DNA of 40,310 nucleotides from Pseudomonadota bacterium (lineage in GTDB: Bacteria > Pseudomonadota > Gammaproteobacteria > Steroidobacterales > Steroidobacteraceae): assembly GCA_018240525.1 (NCBI GenBank), contig JAFEFN010000011.1, positions 1-40,310 of the forward strand. The letters run 5' to 3'. Position 1 is the stretch's first letter. Each line of letters opens with the position of its first letter. Position numbers and translations under genes: made by a program. This document shows positions 7,599 through 14,574 of this stretch, in pieces. The notes below the pieces were generated by a model. That model was not told the DNA's origin, did not search any database, and was given only the letters and a program-made list of their open reading frames with translations.

Positions 7599-7938
7599 TC
7601 GGGGGCGGATCTAGCTTCTGCGGGCTTTGCTAACGGGACGTCTTGCCGGGTCCCAGCGGGTGATTCCCGGCCACGCACATCGCTTCCCCCAACTTCCATG
7701 GATGGTTTAGGCGCGGGGCACTCGAGCTGCGCCGACGCATGACGCCAGGCGCCGACCACGCAGATTGATGCCCCCGATCCGCATAGCCTGCGCATCCGCT
7801 TTGGTGGACGCACCGAGTGCGGTCGCAGCGCCTCCGGGAGCGGTGCCGGTCAGGCTTCAGATCGGTGCGGCGAATGCGTATGGTGATTACCAGCGCAAGG
7901 GGCGAGCATCGCCTGCATCCTAAAGGCGGAGAACTCGC
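7599..7938. other. Intergenic stretch right of the IS element
   Basis: Before the IS insertion this DNA directly followed the phosphoribosyltransferase stop. Open frames on both strands are short and low in complexity, and I recognise none. It should hold the promoter of the host-attachment-family gene, whose Shine-Dalgarno (GGCGGAG) lies just before 7939. Confidence 0.5.
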
Positions 7939-8421
7939 ATGCGCACTCGCATTATCGTGGCAGACCAGAGTGAGGCTTGCTTTTACGACCTGCAACATCG
8001 CCCCGAATCACTCCGCCTCGTGCTCAAACTCACAGACCCAAAAGCCCACCTTCACGATCGCGACTTCAACTCGGATCGTCCCGGCCGCGTTTTTGATCAT
8101 GCGCCTACCATCGGCAAACGGCGCGGCGCTACGGCCCATCATGCAACCGGAGGCGAACGCAGCCCACGGCGGCATGAAGCCGATCTTTTCGCGCGGCAGA
8201 TCGCCGCGGAACTTGACCAGGGTCTCCGCCGCAACGAATTCGAATCCATCATTTTGGTGGCCGGACCCCCCTTCCTGGGCATCCTGCGCCACGCTCTGCC
8301 GCACTCGTTAACGGCGATTGTCGCAGCGGAAGTGACAAAAGACCTCGTCCACCACAGCGTTCGAGCGGTCATTGACCACTTACCGCCCCAACCTTTCGGG
8401 CTGCCGGCCAGCGGTCAATGA
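7939..8421 (+). CDS. Host-attachment-family protein (PF10116-like)
   Basis: Soluble protein of 160 aa resembling the family named for a protein required for attachment to host cells, whose fold is related to eRF1/baeRF domains. Family features seen: an N-terminal IIVADQSEACFYDL strand, RDFNSDRPGRVFD in the middle, and a C-terminal half reading LFARQIAAEL...FESIILVAGPPFLGILR, then a VAAEVTKDLVHHS block. There is no signal peptide or membrane segment, so the name is historical and a cytoplasmic, possibly ribosome- or stress-related role is more likely. GGAG lies about 9 bases before the ATG. It is convergent with the CBS gene that follows. Confidence 0.8.
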   Translation: MRTRIIVADQSEACFYDLQHRPESLRLVLKLTDPKAHLHDRDFNSDRPGRVFDHAPTIGKRRGATAHHATGGERSPRRHEADLFARQIAAELDQGLRRNEFESIILVAGPPFLGILRHALPHSLTAIVAAEVTKDLVHHSVRAVIDHLPPQPFGLPASGQ

Positions 8422-8435
8422 GTCGCTGGGATCAA

Positions 8436-8891
8436 CTATTGCCGCAGTGAGCCTTCAATCAATTGCTCATTGTGAATGGACCCGGCGACGTCTTTGAGCT
8501 GCCCCGCCAATAGGCCCAGCACCTCATCGAGCGAGAGAATTCCCACCAGCTCGCCCCGCGGACCGACTACAGGCAATCGACGCACTCCGGCGCGACGCAT
8601 CTCCTGAAGCGCCTTCTCCACCGGATCGCTGGCGCTCGCCGTGACGGCTGGCTGCGTCATGACATCGCCGACGCGCAGACTGCGCGGATCAGCTTCACGA
8701 GCGATAACCGACACCACGATATCGCGGTCCGTGAGCACGCCGATCGGACGCAGCGACCCGTCTGCAACATCGGGCTCGACCACTACGAGATATCCTACGT
8801 GCTTTTCGCGCATCAACTGCGCGGCCCTGACCAGCTCTTCGAACCGACGCACCGTGACCGGTGGCTTATGGCAGACCGTACCGATATGCAT
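8436..8891 (-). CDS. Paired-CBS-domain protein (1 of 4)
   Basis: Protein of 151 aa made of two CBS motifs (Bateman module) with no other domain. The first repeat runs from VTVRRFEELVRAAQLM to IGVLTDRDI and the second from SDPVEKALQEMRRAGVRRLPVV to LVGILSLDEVLGLL. Stand-alone CBS pairs usually bind adenine nucleotides or SAM and act as energy sensors for a partner. The ATG at 8891 follows a GAGGAG Shine-Dalgarno and aligns with the starts of the other three copies; the longer frame from 8987 is rejected. It is divergent from the next CBS gene (9046), sharing a 154-bp regulatory region. Confidence 0.92.
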   Translation of the reverse strand: MHIGTVCHKPPVTVRRFEELVRAAQLMREKHVGYLVVVEPDVADGSLRPIGVLTDRDIVVSVIAREADPRSLRVGDVMTQPAVTASASDPVEKALQEMRRAGVRRLPVVGPRGELVGILSLDEVLGLLAGQLKDVAGSIHNEQLIEGSLRQ

Positions 8892-9045
8892 GACTTCGCT
8901 CCTCAGCAAGTTGACACATGCAGGATAATCCATGTCACGCCGCCTCAACATCGGTATATCTGCGGATCCCGCGCCGCTCCTAGGCACATTCCACGATGGA
9001 CGGTTTCCAGTGGAAGAGCATACTTTTTATCATGAGGAGTGCGTC

Positions 9046-9516
9046 ATGAAGGTTGCCGAAGTTGCAAGCGCGCCGGCATTCGTGGCGCATCCCGAGCAGC
9101 CCCTTGTTGCTGCCGCACGGCAAATGCGTAGCCATCAGGTCGGCGCACTCGTCGTAGTGGATGCGCACGCCAGTCAGCAGCGGCCAGTGGGAATTATCAC
9201 GGACCGGGATGTCGTCTGCGGCCAGTTCGCACGGTCGAAAGACCTATACTGTCTCACCGTCGGTGACGTCATGACGCGCAACCCTCTGACCATCCTCGCC
9301 GATTCGGAGCTCAGCGAGGCCATCCAAACAATGAGCGCCGCGGCGGTGCGTCGTTTTCCGGTGGTCGATGCCTCCGGTCAGCTTGTCGGGATCATTACGC
9401 TCGATGATCTATTACCCATCGTGGCGCAACAATTGAGTGAGCTCGCCGGAATAGCGCGCACGCAGATCATGAGTTGGTCGATCAAGCCAAGCGAGAGCTT
9501 GAGTGACTATTCGTAG
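9046..9516 (+). CDS. Paired-CBS-domain protein (2 of 4)
   Basis: Bateman-module protein of 156 aa. The first CBS repeat is seen in HPEQPLVAAARQMRSHQVGA and PVGIITDRDVVCG, the second in SELSEAIQTMSAAAVRRFPVV and LVGIITLDDLLPIV. It is a probable adenosyl-ligand sensor in the cytoplasm. The ATG at 9046 has GAGGAG 8 bases upstream and yields the same MKVAE-type N-terminus as its paralogues. The following DUF2934 gene starts 10 bases after its stop, with its ribosome-binding site overlapping that stop, so the two are translationally linked. Confidence 0.92.
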   Translation: MKVAEVASAPAFVAHPEQPLVAAARQMRSHQVGALVVVDAHASQQRPVGIITDRDVVCGQFARSKDLYCLTVGDVMTRNPLTILADSELSEAIQTMSAAAVRRFPVVDASGQLVGIITLDDLLPIVAQQLSELAGIARTQIMSWSIKPSESLSDYS

Positions 9517-9526
9517 GGGAAGTCGC

Positions 9527-9829
9527 ATGAGCGCACGAGCTAGATTGTCAGTGCCTACCTCTACCAAACCCGGCGTTTCCGGCAAGCAGGCCTGCCCCAC
9601 GGGGAAAGTGCCTGACGACAACGCGCGGCGGTCGCTTGTGGTTGACGGCGCTGAGCGCGAAAGGATGATCCGGGAAGCGGCATACTTCCACGCTCAACAT
9701 CGGGCCTTTGCACCCGGCAGCGAGCTTCAGGATTGGCTGACTGCCGAGCGTGAGATTGACGGCGTACTGGCGCAGAGCGTCGCATTGCCGAGTGTGGCCG
9801 GGCCCGCGACACATTCTGAGCATCCTTGA
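9527..9829 (+). CDS. DUF2934-domain small protein
   Basis: Protein of 100 aa. The C-terminal half carries the DUF2934 signature (IREAAYFHAQHRAFAPGSEL followed by QDWLTAEREID); the N-terminal half is polar and probably disordered. Function unknown; in my recollection such proteins tend to sit beside stress genes. The ATG at 9527 has AGGGGA 6 bases upstream, overlapping the stop of the preceding CBS gene. It probably lies in one operon with the CBS genes on both sides, 36 bases before the next. Confidence 0.82.
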   Translation: MSARARLSVPTSTKPGVSGKQACPTGKVPDDNARRSLVVDGAERERMIREAAYFHAQHRAFAPGSELQDWLTAEREIDGVLAQSVALPSVAGPATHSEHP

Positions 9830-9865
9830 TGCAAGTACGGGTTGCCTGGATCTCTGGAGGTCGAC

Positions 9866-10315
9866 ATGAAGGTCGGTGAGCTGTGCAAGCGAAATGCCGT
9901 GAGTCTCAGTGCCGCCGCGCCAGTCAGCGAGGCGCTGCGGCTGATGTATGAAGAAAACGTCGGAAGCGTAGTTGCGACTGCGTCCCCTTTAGACGGGCTT
10001 ATTGCCATTGGAATCCTCACCGACAGGGACATTGTATGCGCCCAGCTTGCCGGTGCGCGTGACCTTGGACAGATACGCATGGCCGATATCATGTCCGCCG
10101 ATCCGCTCGTCCTGAATGAAGAGGACTCAATCGACGATGCTATCCGTCGCATGCGCAGCCGCGCGGTGCGACGTGCACCGGTACTCGGGGCGGGCGGGCT
10201 GCTTAAGGGCGTCATATCCTTCGACGATTTGGTCGCGCACGTCGCCGAGAATCTGGCCGCCCTTGCCCGTTTGATGACCAAGCGGTCAGACCGGGACGGG
10301 AGCTGGACGATCTAG
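9866..10315 (+). CDS. Paired-CBS-domain protein (3 of 4)
   Basis: Bateman-module protein of 149 aa: first CBS repeat from SAAAPVSEALRLMYEENVGS to IGILTDRDIVCAQL, second from EDSIDDAIRRMRSRAVRRAPVL to LKGVISFDDLVAHV. It probably senses adenine nucleotides. The ATG at 9866 follows TGGAGG; a TTG start 24 bases upstream is possible but lacks such a site. It is the third of a DUF2934-containing run and is followed by a PEP-synthase remnant and pfkA. Confidence 0.92.
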   Translation: MKVGELCKRNAVSLSAAAPVSEALRLMYEENVGSVVATASPLDGLIAIGILTDRDIVCAQLAGARDLGQIRMADIMSADPLVLNEEDSIDDAIRRMRSRAVRRAPVLGAGGLLKGVISFDDLVAHVAENLAALARLMTKRSDRDGSWTI

Positions 10316-10346
10316 CTTCCCTCGACGAACGTGTCGGGGTAACAAT

Positions 10347-10676
10347 GTGTTGCTGATTGACAAGTTCAGCGCGATCTTTGACATGTTCTTAATCGACCGC
10401 GACTCATCAATCGTCGCCTTCAACTTCGATGAGCGCGCCGTGGGAGGCAAGTGTCTGATACATCTCGCTGTCGAGAGGTGTCAACGCAACGGGCAACATG
10501 GCGAATTGTGTGCGCAGGCGCCGTCGGACCATCCCGAGATGGCCGAAGACCTCGCGAAGCTCAGCTTTGAATCGATCGGTCCCAACCCAGCTGCGATTGT
10601 GAGCGCCGCACACCATATACTCGCGGCAGATCGCGAGCGGGTCTCGCCCGCCCTTTCTATGTGCCAGACGTTATGA
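10347..10676 (+). pseudogene. C-terminal remnant of phosphoenolpyruvate synthase
   Basis: The frame has no convincing start. Its translation matches only the extreme C-terminus of PpsA-type enzymes: IDRDSSIVAFNFDERA, then the catalytic-cysteine segment ELCAQAPSDHPEMAEDLA, then SIGPNPAAIVSAAHHIL. A full enzyme is about 800 aa; here only about 100 remain, and the phosphohistidine and nucleotide domains are gone. PEP synthase makes PEP from pyruvate and ATP. The frame's stop overlaps the pfkA start as ATGA, so the fragment may still be translated and coupled to pfkA, or the remnant simply survives as leader DNA. I call it a gene fragment. Confidence 0.72.
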
Positions 10677-11644
10677 AGCGGATCGCCGTGCTCACGAGTG
10701 GCGGCGACGCCCCGGGCATGAACGCTGCGATACGTGCAGCGGTGCGTTCTGGTGTGGCCGTGGGACTGGAGGTCTTCGGCGTGCGTAACGGCTTTTCCGG
10801 CCTCATAGGCGGAGACTTCTGTCGTCTGGGTCCGCGCGAGGTTGGAGGCATCATCGAACACGGCGGCACGATCCTGGGGACCACGCGCTGTGAGGATCTG
10901 AAAGCCCACATGGGCCAGGAAGCAGCCCTGGGACAGCTCGCCGCCCGCTCGATCGAGGCGCTCATCGTCATAGGTGGGAACGGATCTCAAAAGGGGGCGC
11001 TGGCGCTTTCGCAACGCCATCTCCCGGTGGTAGGCATCGCCTCGACGATTGATAACGATCTCTTTGGCGCCGAGCCTTCCATTGGCTCCACCACCGCTCT
11101 TGACACGGCGCTCGAGGCCATAGACCGACTGCGCGTTACGGCCTCGTCGCACAAGCGGGCGTTCATCGTGGAAGTAATGGGACGACATTGTGGCTATCTG
11201 GCCTTGATGGCGGGCATCGCCGGGGGAGCGGAGGCGATCGTGCTACCCGAGGAACCGCTCGAACCGGAGGCCGTGGCGGCAGAAATTCGCAACAGCTATG
11301 CGCGCGGCAAGAGTCACGCAATCATCGTCGTTGCCGAGGGCGCCCCATGCAATGGCATCGGCTGCCTGCAATATTTCGAAACCCATGCCGAGCGTCTCGG
11401 CTTCGAAGTGCGCCTCACGCGGCTTGGTCATATCCAACGCGGCGGCGCGCCGTGCGCTTTCGACCGGCTTATCGCCACCCGCTTGGGCGCTGCCGCGATT
11501 GCACAACTTCAGGCAGGCCCGCCGGGGGTCTTGCTGGGCTACATGCACGGTGATCTGCTGGCGACACCGCTGGCGGAGGCGGCCGCCGTTGTTAAGCCCT
11601 TCGATGCGGCGTTGTACCAGCTGGCGCGTACGCTTGCCGAATGA
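10673..11644 (+). CDS. pfkA: 6-phosphofructokinase
   Basis: Enzyme of 323 aa that phosphorylates fructose 6-phosphate to fructose 1,6-bisphosphate, the committed step of glycolysis. Motifs: LTSGGDAPGMNAAIR at the N-terminus (phosphate loop), TIDND with D127 and D129 in the catalytic position, EVMGRHCG and LGHIQRGG (substrate site), and the length of a bacterial ATP-type enzyme. The nucleotide loop is GGNGS (N103) instead of GGDGS of classic ATP-PFK or GGDDS of PPi enzymes, so ATP use is likely but not certain. The ATG at 10673 overlaps the previous frame's stop (ATGA). It is convergent with the glucan phosphorylase gene; together they would route glycogen into glycolysis. Confidence 0.92.
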   Translation: MKRIAVLTSGGDAPGMNAAIRAAVRSGVAVGLEVFGVRNGFSGLIGGDFCRLGPREVGGIIEHGGTILGTTRCEDLKAHMGQEAALGQLAARSIEALIVIGGNGSQKGALALSQRHLPVVGIASTIDNDLFGAEPSIGSTTALDTALEAIDRLRVTASSHKRAFIVEVMGRHCGYLALMAGIAGGAEAIVLPEEPLEPEAVAAEIRNSYARGKSHAIIVVAEGAPCNGIGCLQYFETHAERLGFEVRLTRLGHIQRGGAPCAFDRLIATRLGAAAIAQLQAGPPGVLLGYMHGDLLATPLAEAAAVVKPFDAALYQLARTLAE

Positions 11645-11695
11645 TGTCCCATCAGCTGCCCGTCGACACCGAAACACACGGGCAATTGAAATCCC

Positions 11696-13387
11696 TTAGC
11701 GCAGGTAGGCCTCGGTCGCATAACGGCGCATCATCCGATGGCTGTTGAAGAATGCCGCGTTCTTGCTAATGGACCCCTTCATAGTTCGCACCCAGCCGCT
11801 GCGGTCTGCTGCATGAAAGAGCGGCAGAATGGTTCCGCCGAGCTTTTCATAGAGTGTCGATGCGTCTTCGATCGACCAGCCCGTGACACCCTCGATACAG
11901 CCTTCAACCCACCAGCCGTCGAGTACCGACAAACTCGGCACCCCGTTAAATGCCGCTTTCATGCCGCTAGTGCCCGAGGCCTCAAACGGCGGCAGCGGGG
12001 TATTCAGCCACAGATCGCATCCGGCGACCAGCAACTGCGCGAGCGACAGATCGTAGTCCGGCAGATAGGCAACCGGGATTTGGCCTTTCAGCGCCCGCGC
12101 CTCCCGGTACAGGCGCACGATCAACTGCTTGCCCTCATCGTCGCGGGGATGAGCCTTACCCGCAAGCACGATTTGGAACGGCCGTTCGAGGGCGAGAGTA
12201 CGCAGTCGCTCGAGGTCTGCGAAGAGCAGCTCGGGCCGCTTATACGCGGTCATACGGCGTGCGAGGCCCAGTATCGCGGCACTCGGACTGAGTTCAATTC
12301 CCGTTAGCTCGCGAACTCGCTGAATCAGGGCGGCCTTTGCCTGCGTATGGGCATCGAGAATTTCGGCATCTCGGATACTGTCCGTTCGACTCAGAAGCTC
12401 TGGTTCGTGACACCAGCCCGCCGCGTAGCGATCGAAGAGCCGACGAAAGCTCGGAGCCGTCCAGGTGTAAGGATGCACGCCGTTGGTGATGGCCCGCACT
12501 TGGTAGCCCGGATACATCCTTGCCGAAACTTCAGCGTGGCGCTTGGCGACGCCGTTAACGAAATCGCTGAGCGACAGGGCAAGCCGCGTCATGTTGAGGC
12601 ACTCCCTCCCGGCCAGCTTCTGAAGTTCGCCAATATCGATGAGTGTCGCGTCCGCATGTCCTTGCGTACCGCCGAACAGCCGCTGCGCGAGCTCGTAGCT
12701 AAACCGGTCGTGCCCTGCCTCGACTGGGGTATGCGTGGTGAAGCGGCACAACTGCCGCACGCGCGGCACATCATAGGGGGACTCCCCCGACTGCAGCTCG
12801 CTGCTCGGGTAGGTATACCGACGCAGCAGCTCGACACCGAGCAGCGCTGCGTGGCCCTCGTTCATGTGGTACGCGCTGATCTCGAATCCCAGTGCCTGCA
12901 ACACCCGCACGCCGCCGATCCCAAGCACCATCTCTTGCATCAACCGATAGCGGTCATCGCCACCATAGAGATAATGAGTGATCTGCCGATCTGCCGATGC
13001 GTTCTCTGGAAGATCCGTGTCCAGCAGGATGACAGGGGCACGTCCGCCGAGATGACTCTCGACCACATAGAGCCAAGCGCCGACCCACACCGCGCGTTCC
13101 TCGATCCGGATCGCCACCTTGGCATCGAGGGCCCGGGCGCAAATTGCCGGATCCCACGGCGCGGGATTCTCGGTCTGACGGCCCTCAGCATCGAGGTGCT
13201 GCCGAAAGTATCCTGCTCGGCTGACGAGTGTTACGGCTACAAGCGGCAATGACAGGTCGGCCGCCGACCGCAGCGTATCGCCCGCAAGGACACCGAGTCC
13301 CCCTGCGTAGGTCGGCATGTCGCTACGCAACGCAATTTCCATCGAAAAATACGCAACGCGCGGTTCGTGCAGAAACTCATCCACCAC
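11696..13387 (-). CDS. glgP: Alpha-glucan phosphorylase
   Basis: GT35 enzyme of 563 aa that releases glucose 1-phosphate from glycogen or other alpha-1,4-glucans using phosphate and PLP. Seen: VAYFSMEIALRSDMPTYAGG at the N-terminus, HMNEGHAALLGVELLRRY, FTTHTPVEAGHDRF, ITNGVHPYTW, and the PLP-binding block EASGTSGMKAAFNG with K477. It is the short form typical of the alpha-glucan family phosphorylases (about 550-700 aa), not the 800-aa GlgP of E. coli. The start is a GTG 12 bases after the stop of the tandem Usp gene, so both are probably one transcript. The gene symbol is applied by family only. Confidence 0.92.
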   Translation of the reverse strand: MVDEFLHEPRVAYFSMEIALRSDMPTYAGGLGVLAGDTLRSAADLSLPLVAVTLVSRAGYFRQHLDAEGRQTENPAPWDPAICARALDAKVAIRIEERAVWVGAWLYVVESHLGGRAPVILLDTDLPENASADRQITHYLYGGDDRYRLMQEMVLGIGGVRVLQALGFEISAYHMNEGHAALLGVELLRRYTYPSSELQSGESPYDVPRVRQLCRFTTHTPVEAGHDRFSYELAQRLFGGTQGHADATLIDIGELQKLAGRECLNMTRLALSLSDFVNGVAKRHAEVSARMYPGYQVRAITNGVHPYTWTAPSFRRLFDRYAAGWCHEPELLSRTDSIRDAEILDAHTQAKAALIQRVRELTGIELSPSAAILGLARRMTAYKRPELLFADLERLRTLALERPFQIVLAGKAHPRDDEGKQLIVRLYREARALKGQIPVAYLPDYDLSLAQLLVAGCDLWLNTPLPPFEASGTSGMKAAFNGVPSLSVLDGWWVEGCIEGVTGWSIEDASTLYEKLGGTILPLFHAADRSGWVRTMKGSISKNAAFFNSHRMMRRYATEAYLR

Positions 13388-13399
13388 GGCGCGCTCGCG

Positions 13400-14323
13400 C
13401 TATGAGTCCCGGCTGCCGGGCCGAGCCGGATTGCCCCCCGACGCAGGTCTCGGTTGCGGGTTACCTATTTCCCGTTCGAGCGGACTATGGTAGCCAGCAG
13501 GCTTTACCAGCACAAAGTCACAGTCCGAGGTATCAAGCAGCTTGGAGGTTAGTGTGCCCACCTGCGCCAGGTCGGAACGATGCCCCAATGCTCCGAGAAC
13601 GAGGATGTCGTAGCCGTGGTGTGAGGTGAACTGGGAAAGGCTGTCTGCTGGCGAGCCGTACACGACATGCGCGTGCTCTGGAGCGATGCTTACGGTTTCA
13701 CAAAGGCTACGCAGCCTTTCTGCCCCTGCTCGCACTCCGGCACCGGCGGCCTCTCCATAGATCACCTCCGTTCCAACTCCCCAAGGCGCCGCCAGCAGCA
13801 GTGCTGTTTTCAACACTTCCCGGGGCAGACCGGCCGTTTCATCATCCGAGACGTCGACGACCGCTCCGAACAGAGGCGGACTACGCCACTTCCGGGGCCC
13901 GCTGAGCATAAGCGCTGCGGGGCAAGTGCGCATCAGCTGCCAGTCGTTCGGATCCAGCGCTTTGCCTCTTCTCGGCCGCGCTTTCATCACCAGACTCGGG
14001 CCGCTACGCAGAACTTTGCGGACCACCGCCTCATACAGCGGGCTCTCGCACCGCGCGTCGATCTCGATCGACACACCGGATGCTTGTGCATTCGCTTTCA
14101 GTTCGAGCAAATACGCGTGCGCCCGGCTCACAATGTCGGCACAGCTCTTGTCGATGGCCTCTCGATTGTAGGCATGTGCAATCTCATAGGCTGCTTCTGA
14201 ATCGCACTGAAACAATTCAATATCCGCGCTGCACTGGCGCGCCAGTGCGACCGCCTTGCGCACAAGCCCCCCCGCCTCATCGCGACGATCTATTACCACT
14301 AGAATGGATTTGATCTGCTTCAC
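13400..14323 (-). CDS. Tandem universal stress protein
   Basis: Protein of 307 aa with two UspA-type domains. The first (residues 1-140) opens with IKSILVVIDRRDEAGG and has a shortened nucleotide motif; the second (about 150-275) ends LVLGALGHRSDLAQVGTLTS-x-L-L, then CDFVLVKPAGY. It probably binds ATP or senses it, and is induced by starvation or low oxygen in known relatives. The C-terminal 30 residues are a proline-glycine-rich tail. The start is a GTG at 14323. It lies just upstream of the glucan phosphorylase gene with a 12-base gap, which links stress response to glycogen use. Confidence 0.9.
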   Translation of the reverse strand: MKQIKSILVVIDRRDEAGGLVRKAVALARQCSADIELFQCDSEAAYEIAHAYNREAIDKSCADIVSRAHAYLLELKANAQASGVSIEIDARCESPLYEAVVRKVLRSGPSLVMKARPRRGKALDPNDWQLMRTCPAALMLSGPRKWRSPPLFGAVVDVSDDETAGLPREVLKTALLLAAPWGVGTEVIYGEAAGAGVRAGAERLRSLCETVSIAPEHAHVVYGSPADSLSQFTSHHGYDILVLGALGHRSDLAQVGTLTSKLLDTSDCDFVLVKPAGYHSPLEREIGNPQPRPASGGNPARPGSRDS

Positions 14324-14574
14324 TTCATTAATCCTGTCCTAAACAAGCCGCGGCGCGAAGGCTTCGATACCCACTGTGTGTTTCGTATACGACTCGACGG
14401 CCTCCGCCACCATACGTGGATATCCTTACCATCGGGCAAACACATGTCCCCGCCCCAGGCGCGACGACATGGCCGCGCAACGCATCTCGCAGCCATCCTC
14501 GGCGTCGCACTTGAAGCTGAATTCGAGAGCAGAGTGCCCCAGCCCGCGCTGAGCCAATGCCCGCGCTGAAGGGT
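14324..14574. other. Intergenic stretch between Usp and P-type ATPase genes
   Basis: Both flanking genes read leftward, so this 251-bp stretch would carry the Usp/GlgP promoter and the end of the ATPase transcript. Overlapping open frames exist on both strands but match nothing I know. No clear terminator was found. Confidence 0.45.

Noticed and set aside
11738..13252. Plus-strand frames of 189 and 301 aa
   Set aside because: Antisense to the glucan phosphorylase, which carries all family motifs.
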